From Edaphobacter aggregans DSM 19364 (lineage in GTDB: Bacteria; Acidobacteriota; Terriglobia; Terriglobales; Acidobacteriaceae), in contig NZ_JQKI01000012.1 in the NCBI RefSeq assembly GCF_000745965.1, forward strand, positions 62,001 to 126,000: a DNA stretch of 64,000 bases, read 5' to 3'. Positions 25,991 through 34,689 of the stretch are shown piece after piece. Made by a program: the position numbers and the translations under genes. A model generated the notes under the pieces. The model was given only the letters and a program-made list of their open reading frames with translations, did no database searches and was not told the DNA's origin. Each line of letters opens with the position of its first letter. Positions within the stretch are counted from its first letter, which is position 1.

Positions 25991-26199
25991 TTAAATCGAG
26001 CTAATCATACCGAGGCACGATGGAACGTGCCTGCTGTGACCGCGAAGGCTGGCCCGGAAACAAGGTAGGCATACTCGAGTTCGAGGGTGTCGTATTCTCG
26101 TTTAGTCCCCACAAGTCTTGCTTCTCGGAAATTAACCAGTCCGTGATTCGCTATAGACAGAGGCGCGAAGACGGGCGATCTCGCGTATGCTTGGCGCTG

Positions 26200-26697
26200 A
26201 TGTATTGGGGGTGTGGTTTGCGTAAAGTTGTGGTTTCGAAGAGTGACGAGAAGAAGCAGCCAGCGGCGGGAGAGTGGCTGGATATCGAGAAGATTGCCAC
26301 GGCGGAGATCAGCTCGGAGGATCCGGCGTTTCCGATCGATAATGCCCTGGACAAGACCGGTACAGGTGGATGGCGGGCGAGTGGGACGGGTCCGCAGAGG
26401 ATTCGGTTGCTGTTCGATGAGCCGCAGAGGATTCGGCGGATTCAGCTTCACTTTGTGGACAGGGAGTCGGAGCGATCGCAGGAGTTCTGGCTGCTGGCGC
26501 TGGTGGGCGATGAGCTGCGTGAGGTGGCTCGGCAGCAGTGGAACTTCTCACCGAATGGAGCGCCGGAGGAGTTGGAGGACTACACGGTGGAGCTTGACGG
26601 CGTGAAGGCGCTGGAGCTGAGGATCGATCCGGACAGGAGCCATGATCCGAAGCAGAGCCGGCATGTGGCTTCGCTTGAGCGGCTTCGTTTAGCGTAA
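26200..26697 (+). CDS. Discoidin-like carbohydrate-binding-type protein, function unknown
   Basis: The 165-aa product (from ATG 26200) reads KVVVSKSDEKKQPAAGEWLD, then a compact beta-rich module with ATAEISSEDPAFPIDNALD, GTGGWRASGTGPQRIRLLFD and ELRIDPDRSHDPKQSRHVAS. The pattern of a PIDNAL-type loop, WRA and LRFDEPQRI resembles F5/8 type C (discoidin) domains, and such stand-alone proteins are annotated as carbohydrate-binding. No signal peptide is visible. A TTG at 26218 (LRKVVVSK) may be the true start; the frame is open to 26020 but that part is not protein-like. The next gene begins 4 bp after its stop, so they are probably co-transcribed. Confidence 0.72.
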   Translation: MYWGCGLRKVVVSKSDEKKQPAAGEWLDIEKIATAEISSEDPAFPIDNALDKTGTGGWRASGTGPQRIRLLFDEPQRIRRIQLHFVDRESERSQEFWLLALVGDELREVARQQWNFSPNGAPEELEDYTVELDGVKALELRIDPDRSHDPKQSRHVASLERLRLA

Positions 26698-26701
26698 CGG
26701 C

Positions 26702-27157
26702 ATGTTGGTTGGTGTGATCTCGGATACGCATGGGCTGCTGCGGCCGGAGGCGCTGGTGGCGCTGGCCGAGGCGGAGCATATTCTGCATGCCGGGGATGTG
26801 GGGAATATCGAGATTCTTGACGAGCTCAGGAAGATTGCGCCGGTGACGGCGATTCGCGGGAATGTGGACGTGTACGGCGCGTGCGCGGAGCTGCCGGCGA
26901 CGGAGATGGTGGAGCTGGGCGGGCGGTTCTTCTACATGGTGCACTCGGTGCATGATTTGGATCTCGATCCGCGGGCGGCGGGCGTGGATGTGGTCGTGAG
27001 CGGGCACTCGCACAAGCCTTTGGTGGAGCATCGGAAGGGCGTGATGTATCTGAATCCGGGGAGTGCGGGGCCTCGGCGGTTTAGTTTTCCGGTTTCGGTG
27101 GCGCTGGTGACGGTGGGGGATTCAGTGGAGGCTCGGGTGGTGGGGTTGTTGGTTTAG
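26702..27157 (+). CDS. YfcE/MJ0936-type metallophosphoesterase
   Basis: The 151-aa cytosolic protein has every metal-binding motif of the family: VISDTHG, HAGDVGN, AIRGNVD, MVHSVHD (in place of GH..), VVSGHSHKP and YLNPGSAGPRR. Members hydrolyse small phosphodiesters in vitro; physiological substrates are mostly unknown. It begins 4 bp after the discoidin-like gene. Downstream is a 465-bp repeat-rich gap. Confidence 0.9.
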   Translation: MLVGVISDTHGLLRPEALVALAEAEHILHAGDVGNIEILDELRKIAPVTAIRGNVDVYGACAELPATEMVELGGRFFYMVHSVHDLDLDPRAAGVDVVVSGHSHKPLVEHRKGVMYLNPGSAGPRRFSFPVSVALVTVGDSVEARVVGLLV

Positions 27158-27176
27158 TTTCGCCGGTTGGAGAGGA

Positions 27177-27350
27177 AGGCATACCCCAGGGGTTGAAGCC
27201 CCTTTCTTTTTGTGGCGATTGAGAGGCCCAAGACTGAAAGCCTTGGGGTACCCAGAAGCGACAGAGGTTCGAGCTTCGCTCGAATAACCCACATCTCAAA
27301 ATCGAGATGTGGGGCACCCGACGCCCGGCGTGAAATGCAGCGTAGCCGAG
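27177..27350 (+). repeat. Cluster of short hairpins
   Basis: Several inverted repeats follow each other: CCCCAGGGGTTGAAGCCCCT, CCCAAG-actgaaag-CCTTGGGG, TTCGAGC-ttc-GCTCGAA and CCCACATCTC-aaaatc-GAGATGTGGG (27288-27313). No open frame is supported here. The stretch fills the gap between the phosphoesterase gene and the first REP-like copies at 27458. Confidence 0.55.
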
Positions 27351-27457
27351 CAGAATACAGGGGTCTCTCCACTGCGCGCTATGCGCTCCGATCGAGATGA
27401 CGACGAACAGCAAACGTCACTGCGACCGCTTTAAGGAGCCTTCACGCCCGCTCACGC

Positions 27458-27503
27458 GAACCGCAGATCCTTCGACTCCGCTGCGCTTCGCTCAGGATGA
27501 CAC
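27458..27503 (+). repeat. REP-like palindromic repeat copy 6
   Basis: GCAGATCCTTCGACTCCGCT followed by GCGCTTCGCTCAGGATGACA. It is the clearest full-length copy of the family. Confidence 0.8.
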
Positions 27504-27530
27504 TTCCTTTGGGATTTATGGCGCTACTGG

Positions 27531-27581
27531 CGAAATGCGGGGTTCTTCCCCTTCGACTTGCTCAGGGTCAGAATGACGGCC
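27531..27581 (+). repeat. REP-like palindromic repeat copy 7
   Basis: GGCGAAATGCGGGGTTCTTC followed by CCCTTCGACTTGCTCAGGGT and CAGAATGACGG. It lies 28 bp after copy 6 in the same orientation. Confidence 0.8.
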
Positions 27582-27622
27582 TTGGATTCCCGAGGCTTGC
27601 ATGAGTGGGAGTTTGCGGTGCG

Positions 27623-28315
27623 CTACTTCGTGTCGAAGGTGACGGTGCTGAGGATGGATTCGAGGCGGTGGCGGACGGCGTTGAGTTCGGCGGGGGTGAT
27701 GTCGCGGACGCCGCTGACGTCGCCTCCGCAGAAGGTGTTGATGACGAGGTCGAAGCGGTAGCAGGAGCTGTTGCGGTAGGCGGTGTAGATCTCGTCACGG
27801 GCCTCGGTGCAGATGGTTCCGTGCTCGTCGTAGCCGTGGGTGAAGGGTGTTCCGGCGATCTGCGCGGTGGTGACGCTTCGGGGAGCCTGGGCGGAGGCCT
27901 GGGTGCGGCAGAGGGCCTCGGTGGTGCGGGGGGTGACGCTGAAGTAGAAGAGGGCTCCGGAGAAGGTGGAGGTGGGGTGTGGGTTGAAGGCGATGGTGGC
28001 GACGCCGCGCATGATACCGGACATGGGTGCAGTGCGGACGTCGAAGGCGAAGGTGCTGACCTCGGCGTCGTGGCGGGTGAGGGTCCAGCCGGCGGGGACT
28101 TTGAAGCTGACGCCGTAGCGCTGGTCGTGGAAGGCGCTGGCGGCGGGGGTGGTGGGGTCGGGTACGGGGATGTTGGACGGGACGCCGAGGAGCGGGAGGC
28201 GGGGCTTGGCGGGGGCCACCGACGGCGTCTGGGCGGTGAGATGCACGGCGAGGAAAAGGACGGCAGAGATCACGGCGGCGGCACGGCAAAGGACAGGGCG
28301 AAGGAAGTTTTTCAT
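27623..28315 (-). CDS. Secreted protein of unknown function
   Basis: The 230-aa product has a signal peptide (MKNFLRPVLCRAAAVISAVL then FLAVHLTAQ). After a Pro-rich linker, residues about 60-225 form one mixed alpha/beta region with YGVSFKVPAGWTLTRHDAEV, a PsbP/lipoprotein-like opening seen in many secreted stress proteins, and GALFYFSVTP. Four cysteines (CRTQ, TICTE, SSCYR, TFCGG) could form two disulfides. I do not recognise a named family. It stands alone, bounded on both sides by REP-like repeats. Confidence 0.8.
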   Translation of the reverse strand: MKNFLRPVLCRAAAVISAVLFLAVHLTAQTPSVAPAKPRLPLLGVPSNIPVPDPTTPAASAFHDQRYGVSFKVPAGWTLTRHDAEVSTFAFDVRTAPMSGIMRGVATIAFNPHPTSTFSGALFYFSVTPRTTEALCRTQASAQAPRSVTTAQIAGTPFTHGYDEHGTICTEARDEIYTAYRNSSCYRFDLVINTFCGGDVSGVRDITPAELNAVRHRLESILSTVTFDTK

Positions 28316-28440
28316 GCTTCTCGAACCGTGCGGCGAGCGGTCTCGCTGCTTCTACAGGATAGCAGTGGAGGGGCGGGGAGGTTCTGCAACGGATGGGGGA
28401 GGGGTGGGGCGGTATGATCCCCGAGCTTGCTCGGCGCTAC

Positions 28441-28484
28441 GGGCGAAATGCGGGGGTTCCTCGCTGCGCTCGGAATGACGCCTT
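28441..28484 (+). repeat. REP-like palindromic repeat copy 8
   Basis: GGGCGAAATGCGGGGGTTCC followed by TCGCTGCGCTCGGAATGACG, just after the DppB-type stop codon (minus strand). It is nearly identical to copy 9, which lies inside the start of that same gene. Confidence 0.8.
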
Positions 28485-28504
28485 TTAAATTAAAGGGATT
28501 AGAC

Positions 28505-29535
<1,031 letters not shown>

Positions 29536-29539
<4 letters not shown>

Positions 29540-30945
29540 TGGGTGGCTTCCCTGTTCTCTTCTTCGTAGTGGGCGAAGTCGATGGGGGAGTCGATGGGTT
29601 CGACGTTGACGCGGGAGATGCGGTGGCCGGCCATCTCGGCGATGGTGAATCGGCGGCCGCCGTAGACGATGTTCTCGCCAGTGGTGGGGATGTGGCCGAA
29701 TTGGGCGAGGAGGAAGCCGGCGAGGGTCTCCACGCCCTCGCGGGGGAGATCCCAGTGGAGCTGGGTGCAGAGGTCGCGGAGAGTGGCGGAGCCGTCGAGC
29801 GACATGACGCCGGTGGCGGAGGGGAGCGCGGAACGGGTGAGGTCGAACTCATCGTCGAGCTCGCCGACGATTTGCTCGAGGATGTCTTCGGCGGTGACGA
29901 GGCCGACGATGGAGCCGAACTCGTTGACGACGATGGCGATCTGGCGGCGGGTCTGCTGGAACTCCTGGAGGAGCTCGATGGCGAGCTTGGTCTCGGGGAC
30001 CATGGTGGGGGTGCGCATGATCTGGCGGAGGGTGAGGCCGGACTGGCCTCGGCCTCCGAGCGCCAGAGCGACGGAGCGCATGTGCATGAAGCGGGAGATG
30101 TCTTTCGAGTAGACGATGCCGATGATGTTGTCGACGCCGGAGCTTGGGCCGGTGGCGGCAGGATCGTAGACGGGAACGCGGGAGTGCTGCTCTTCGACGA
30201 TGCGGGCGCTGGCCTGCTCGACGGGCATGTCGGCGGGGAGGGAGAAGATCTTGCCGCGGGGAGTCATGATCTCGCGGACGAGGACGTGGTTGAGCTCGAT
30301 GGCGCGGTGGATGATCTCCTCCTGGAAAGCGGGGAGGAGTCCCATGCGGCGGGTGGCGGTGGCGATGAGCTTGAGCTCTTCGGGCGAGTGGACGGCGCCT
30401 TCGCCGCGGAGAGGGGCGCGGAAGAGACGGAGGACGAGGGCGGCGGAGACGTTCATGAGCTTCACGACGGGGCGCGTGATGCGGATGAAGACGTCCATGG
30501 GGCCGGCGACGGCGAGGGCGATGCGTTCGGCGCGCTGGAGGGCGAGGGACTTGGGGACGAGCTCGCCGAGGAGGACCTCGAAGTAGGTGATGAGCGCGAA
30601 GGCGAGGATGACGGCGACGGTGTGTGCGTAGATGACGGCGTGCGGAGGCAGCACGTGCAGCCAGATGGCGGCGAAGCGGAGGAGCATCTCGGCGACGGCG
30701 GGCTCGCCGATCCAGCCGAGAGCGAGGGAGGCGAGGGTGATGCCGAGCTGCACGGCGGGGAGGAACTCGTCGATGGTGTGCTTGAGCTTGAGGGCGGTGC
30801 GGGCGCCGGGGCGACCGAGGGCGATGAGCTGCTGGATGCGGGTCTCGCGGACGCTGACGAGGGCGAACTCGGCCGCGACGAAGAAGCTGGTGGCCAGGAT
30901 GAAGAAGGCCACCAGGATGACGCGAAAGAGAATCCACTCGGGCAT
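29536..30945 (-). CDS. CNNM/CBS-domain membrane protein (hemolysin/CorC-HlyC family)
   Basis: The 469-aa protein starts with a DUF21/CNNM membrane domain (helices near residues 5-25, 60-85, 95-125), including FFVAAEFALVSVRETRIQQL and GITLASLALGWIGEPAVA. A CBS pair follows (about 210-340; MTPRGKIFSLPADMPVEQAS and IVYSKDISRFMHM), then a C-terminal CorC_HlyC domain (about 350-450; GVMSLDGSATLRDL). CNNM/CorC proteins are linked to Mg2+ or Co2+ efflux; the family name hemolysin is historical. It overlaps the DppB-type gene by 4 bp and is 48 bp after the TPR gene. Confidence 0.92.
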
Positions 30946-30993
30946 TTGATGTCAGTGTAAACGGCGCGCAGCCGGGGAGAATCCGTTCGCTTG

Positions 30994-31731
30994 CTACGCG
31001 GGAAGGCGTTTGAGCATTGCGGTCGCGCTGCGGAACCAGGGGCGCTCGCGGCGGCGCAGATAGCCGGGCATGGCGGGCTTCTTGTCGAGGACCTTTTGGG
31101 CCCACTCGCGGGCCTCGGCGGTGCGGCCCTCGGAGGCGAGCAGCTCGGCGAAGTTGAGGTAGGTCTCGGAGGCAGTGGAGAGAGCGGTCGCCTGGCGGAA
31201 GAGAGCTTCGGCCTTGATCTTCTGGCCGGTGAGGGCGTAGGCGTGGGCGAGCCTGCCGGCGGCGAGGTGGAAGTCGTAGGCGGCGTCGGCGGAGACGACG
31301 CGCTCGAGGTCGGGGATGGCGGCTTGGGGGTCGTTGAGGCGGAGGGCGCAGACTCCGCGGCGGTAGAAGGGGTCGGGGCTGTCTGTGCGCGGCGTGATGG
31401 CGTGGTCGAAGGCCTCGCGCGCCTGCCGGAAGCGACCGTCATCCATGTAGAGGTCGCCGAGCTCCTCGTAGTTTCCGGCGGAGGGGTTCTGGCGGACGAT
31501 GGCTTCGAGCTGGCCGATGCGCTTGCGGCGGGAGAAGAGCTTGAAGGAGTTACCGAGGAGGCCGAGGTCGGGGAGCGCCTCGACGCAGAGATAGATGAGG
31601 GCGCCGAAGGGGCCGAGGAAGAGGATGACGAAGATCCAGTAGTTATCGGGCCGGCGGCGTATGAAGTGAATGATTGCCAGTCCCTGGAGGATCAGGCCCC
31701 AGGGATAGAGGAAGTGGCTCAGCAATCCCAT
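30994..31731 (-). CDS. Membrane-anchored tetratricopeptide repeat protein
   Basis: The 245-aa protein opens with two membrane helices (residues about 5-22 and 32-52: GLILQGLAIIHFI, WIFVILFLGPFGALIYL) and then carries TPR-like helical pairs from about residue 80 to 230, for example YEELGDLYMDDGRFRQAREA, PFYRRGVCALRLNDPQAAIP and TYLNFAELLASEGRTAEARE. The TPR part should face the cytoplasm or periplasm as a docking scaffold. Known as 'PLD nuclease N-terminal-like' membrane plus TPR architecture in related genomes by my recollection only. It heads the run leading into the CNNM gene. Confidence 0.82.
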   Translation of the reverse strand: MGLLSHFLYPWGLILQGLAIIHFIRRRPDNYWIFVILFLGPFGALIYLCVEALPDLGLLGNSFKLFSRRKRIGQLEAIVRQNPSAGNYEELGDLYMDDGRFRQAREAFDHAITPRTDSPDPFYRRGVCALRLNDPQAAIPDLERVVSADAAYDFHLAAGRLAHAYALTGQKIKAEALFRQATALSTASETYLNFAELLASEGRTAEAREWAQKVLDKKPAMPGYLRRRERPWFRSATAMLKRLPA

Positions 31732-31814
31732 GGGTTTCGGTGCCCTTCGTTGGTTATGGGATGAAAATGCTGGAAGGAATCATACAACCTTCGGATTTTC
31801 GGAAGTAGCCTCCC

Positions 31815-32197
31815 CTACCTCATCGCTGCGCCCTCGCTCACCCGCTTCGGACAAATGTTGTTCCCCATCGCTTGTCGATAGCCTTTGAGGAAGATGACCA
31901 CTCCCACCAGGTTGAGGACAGGGAAGAGTCGGAGAGGCGGATTCCGGCGGCGACGGCGAGCCATTCGGGCCGGCGGCGCCACTGCCAGAGTGTGATCGCC
32001 TGACCGAGAGCGAAGGCAAACCACGGCCTCCGGAGCGGCGCAGGAGGGCGACTTCGAGGGCCGCGCCTGTGCTGTGGTGGAAGAGATGGAACCACAGCTG
32101 GGGGGCGACCCAGGAGTTCGCGAAGATGGTGATGTCTTCGATGAGAGCGCCCCAGGGGTAGAGGACGACGAAGGGTCTTCAGGCGGCGATCGATCAT
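31815..32197 (-). pseudogene. Decayed small membrane-protein gene with several frameshifts
   Basis: Reading from ATG 32197 (MIDRRLKT) a coherent membrane protein emerges only by changing frame three times: FVVLYPWGALIEDITIFANS then WVAPQLWFHLFHHSTGAALE, next FAFALGQAITLWQWRRRPEW, and finally FPVLNLVGVVIFLKGYRQAM ending at TAG 31815. Each piece is hydrophobic and GC-typical while the other frames are not. The YPWG start resembles the adjacent TPR membrane protein. Sequencing error could explain one shift but hardly three. No other gene is visible in 31732-32298. Confidence 0.65.
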
Positions 32198-32298
32198 GAG
32201 GAGGCGACCTCCATTATTGCTCCTACGCTACTCCGGAGAGCTTGTTCGTGCTTCGTCGGCAGGCGTATTGTTGATCAGGCAGTTCCCGAGGGTTCGTC

Positions 32299-32922
32299 AT
32301 GCGATCTTTCTCTGCGGTAGAACTCCTTCTTGTGTTGGCGCCCGTTGCGCTTTCAGGTCAGGACAATGCGGCAAAAAAGGATGACTCTGGGAAGGTCTAC
32401 AAGGTCCCGCTACAGCTTCAAACGCCTGAGGGCGGCGACCGCTACAAGCTGAGTAAAGACATTGCTCTTGGTTTGTTTCAACAGATTACGCCGCCTTCGG
32501 CGAACGCATGCCCGGTGAGTCTGAGAATACAGCCGCAGGGCACCGTCACGATGTACAACACCGGTGACGAAGGGCAAGGTCGGACACCGGGACTTAGATT
32601 AGCGCTGACCGTTTACAACTGGTATGCAGGAAATGTTGTCTCGTCTGTGATCAAGGTTTATGGCTTTGATGGATCGGTCCAGACGATGCCAGTTGACCCG
32701 ATTCGCAGGGAATCCCATGAGGTCTCGCGAACTTTGACGTTGAACCTTTCGGTCCTGGGCAAGCGCTGGGCGAGCACGGAGCTTACGATGCAAAAGTTCG
32801 GACCAGTGCGGCGGATCGAGGTGCAGTCAGTCGAGTTTGCGGATGGGACGAGCTGGAAGGCTGCGGAGCAAGGCCTGTGCAGCTTCAAGCCGGAGCTGCT
32901 GATGCTGGTGGGTAGCCGCTGA
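32299..32922 (+). CDS. Secreted protein of unknown function
   Basis: The 207-aa product begins MRSFSAVELLLVLAPVALSG, a signal peptide, followed by a charged linker (QDNAAKKDDSGK) and a beta-rich domain with LFQQITPPSANACPVSLRIQ, LRLALTVYNWYAGNVVSSVI and FADGTSWKAAEQGLCSFKPE. Two cysteines may pair. No family recognised. It stands alone on the plus strand and converges with trxA over a strong terminator. A GC content a little lower than its neighbours is visible. Confidence 0.78.
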   Translation: MRSFSAVELLLVLAPVALSGQDNAAKKDDSGKVYKVPLQLQTPEGGDRYKLSKDIALGLFQQITPPSANACPVSLRIQPQGTVTMYNTGDEGQGRTPGLRLALTVYNWYAGNVVSSVIKVYGFDGSVQTMPVDPIRRESHEVSRTLTLNLSVLGKRWASTELTMQKFGPVRRIEVQSVEFADGTSWKAAEQGLCSFKPELLMLVGSR

Positions 32923-32947
32923 AGCAGGAGTTCGCGGAGGAAAGCGG

Positions 32948-32977
32948 AGGCCCGGCTGCTCAGTGAGCGCCGGGCCT
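32948..32977. terminator. Bidirectional terminator between the secreted protein gene and trxA
   Basis: AGGCCCGGC-tgctcagtgagc-GCCGGGCCT followed by TTC, with a 9-bp perfect stem, in the gap between the convergent genes. Confidence 0.75.
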
Positions 32978-33000
32978 TTCTGATTCGGAAGACAGACGGT

Positions 33001-33333
33001 TTAGGCGAGGACCTTAGTGACCGACTTGTCGATGGTGTCCTTGGGGACGTAGCCGACGATCTGCTCGGCGACCTTGCCGCCCTTGAAGAGGAGGAGCGCG
33101 GGGATTCCGCGGATGCCATAGCGCATGGGGGTCGCGGTGTTGGCGTCAACGTCCATCTTCATGACCTTGAGCTTGCCCTGATAGTGGCTGGCCACTTCAT
33201 CGACGACGGGAGCGAGCGCGCGACACGGGCCGCACCAGGCCGCCCAGAAATCCACTAGAACCGGCTGCTCCGATTGAAGGACATCCTTCTCAAAATTTGC
33301 GTCGTTTACTTCAGTTACGAACTGTCCTGCCAT
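33001..33333 (-). CDS. trxA: Thioredoxin
   Basis: The 110-aa cytosolic protein is full-length thioredoxin: VLVDFWAAWCGPCRALAPVV with the WCGPC active site, KMDVDANTATPMRYGIRGIP with the cis-Pro, and LLLFKGGKVAEQIVGYVPK. It reduces protein disulfides and ribonucleotide reductase using thioredoxin reductase. GGAGGAAGTAA precedes the ATG. It stands alone, with a 327-bp gap upstream that holds the hairpin at 33515-33550 and no other supported feature. Confidence 0.96.
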   Translation of the reverse strand: MAGQFVTEVNDANFEKDVLQSEQPVLVDFWAAWCGPCRALAPVVDEVASHYQGKLKVMKMDVDANTATPMRYGIRGIPALLLFKGGKVAEQIVGYVPKDTIDKSVTKVLA

Positions 33334-33514
33334 TTACTTCCTCCGAGAGTGCTCTGCGATTGCCACCCATTCCGGCCGAGCAACTTACATAATAATAGAT
33401 GCTCCAAGGGGCCTGTGGTTTCAGAACTCGACGACAGGTGTTGAAATGGGACCTACAACCTTCTGGTGAAGCTGGTCTTTCCGATAGAAGGAGCTATCCG
33501 GGTTAAAGAGGAAA

Positions 33515-33550
33515 CGCCCGGACCCCTCGCTTAGAAGGGGTCAACGGGCG
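33515..33550 (-). terminator. Hairpin downstream of thrB, probable terminator
   Basis: CGCCCGGACCCCT-cgcttaga-AGGGGTC-aa-CGGGCG has a 13-bp stem with a 2-nt bulge. On the minus strand it is followed by TTTCCTCTTT, which suits termination of the thrC-thrB transcript. A small structured RNA in 33480-33600 cannot be excluded. Confidence 0.6.
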
Positions 33551-33660
33551 GCGTAGCAGCCCTCCCCAGAACTGCCCACAAGCGATACAGTACGGGGTTG
33601 GCGGAAAAACGTAAAGGAATCTTAGGTAACTCATTGAAGTATTACTGGATTGTTAGTTCT

Positions 33661-34569
33661 TTAACGGTACTCTGCAGGTCCGGCGATGGTGGTCTGGACG
33701 ATCTCGAGAGCGGGTTCCTGCGCGGCCTCGCGGATGACCGGGAGAAGTCCGGCAGTGAGTGGGGAGGTCTCGGCGATCAGGAGGACGGAGGGGCCGGCTC
33801 CGCTGAGGGCGACTCCAAGAATGCCGGGGGTTCCGCTGAGGGGGAGCAGGCGCGGCAGGAGGGGGCAGGCCTCTAGGCGGTAGGGCTGGTGGATGCGGTC
33901 CAGCATGGCGGAGGCGAGCAGATCGCCTCGGCCCTGCGCGAAGGCGGAGACGAGCAGCGCGGTGGCCTGGATGTTAACGACGGCGTCGGCGCGGGAGTAG
34001 CGGTCCGGCAGCAGAGCGCGCGCCTTGCTGGTGGAGAGCGAGGCCGGGGGGAGCGCAAGCAGAAGGTTCCAGTTGATGTTTTGGCTGTAGGTTGCTGTCT
34101 TTACTGAAGATGATTCGTACATCGCCGAAACAGTCATGCCGCCGCAGAAGCAGGCGGCGACGTTGTCCGGATGGCCTTCGCGGTGGCAGGCCTCTTCGAG
34201 GATCTGCTGCGGGGTCCAGTTGAGCTGACCGAAGTGATTGGCGAGGAAGACTCCGGCGAGGAGAGCGGCGGCGCTGGAGCCGCAGCCCATGCCGAGGGGA
34301 ATCTCGTTGTGCAGCTTGAGGAGGAGGCGGGGGGAGAAGCGGCCGGCGTTCGCGAGGACATCGGCGTAGGTGGTGAGGATGAGGTTGTTTTCGATGGCCG
34401 CACATAGGTCGGCGTTGCGGCCAGTAGCGTCGATGTGGAAGGCGCCGGATTGGGAGACTTCGGCGTCGATGGTGAGGTAGAGGGCCATGGCGAGGCCGAG
34501 GGAGTCGAAGCCGGGGCCGAGGTTAGCGGAGGTGGCGGGGAGGCGTAGGTGGAGGGGAGGCGTAGTCAT
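33661..34569 (-). CDS. thrB: Homoserine kinase
   Basis: It makes O-phosphohomoserine from homoserine and ATP, the step before threonine synthase. The 302-aa GHMP kinase has LRLPATSANLGPGFDSLGLA at the start, the ATP loop EIPLGMGCGSSAAALLAGVF and a C-terminal VALSGAGPSVLLIAE. HREGHPDNVAACFCGG is also typical. It lies 120 bp after thrC on the same strand, with a REP-like repeat between them. Confidence 0.95.
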   Translation of the reverse strand: MTTPPLHLRLPATSANLGPGFDSLGLAMALYLTIDAEVSQSGAFHIDATGRNADLCAAIENNLILTTYADVLANAGRFSPRLLLKLHNEIPLGMGCGSSAAALLAGVFLANHFGQLNWTPQQILEEACHREGHPDNVAACFCGGMTVSAMYESSSVKTATYSQNINWNLLLALPPASLSTSKARALLPDRYSRADAVVNIQATALLVSAFAQGRGDLLASAMLDRIHQPYRLEACPLLPRLLPLSGTPGILGVALSGAGPSVLLIAETSPLTAGLLPVIREAAQEPALEIVQTTIAGPAEYR

Positions 34570-34611
34570 GCTGCGATCCGGGTGTTCCCGTTCTGATTCC
34601 GTGGCTCGACG

Positions 34612-34651
34612 GTCAAAATGCGGGGGTTCTTCGCTGCGCTCAGAATTACGA
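34612..34651 (+). repeat. REP-like palindromic repeat copy 10
   Basis: TCAAAATGCGGGGGTTCTTC followed by GCTGCGCTCAGAATTACG. It sits between thrC and thrB. Confidence 0.75.
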
Positions 34652-34689
34652 TCATTTTCTTGTGGCGATCAAATTTGGTTTGAAGAGTT

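Noticed and set aside
26005-26451. Minus-strand 148-codon frame
   Set aside because: Antisense to the discoidin-like gene, which has a coherent domain pattern.
33480-33600. Possible RNase P, SRP, 6S or riboswitch RNA
   Set aside because: None of the conserved cores of these RNAs could be found; only hairpins are visible.
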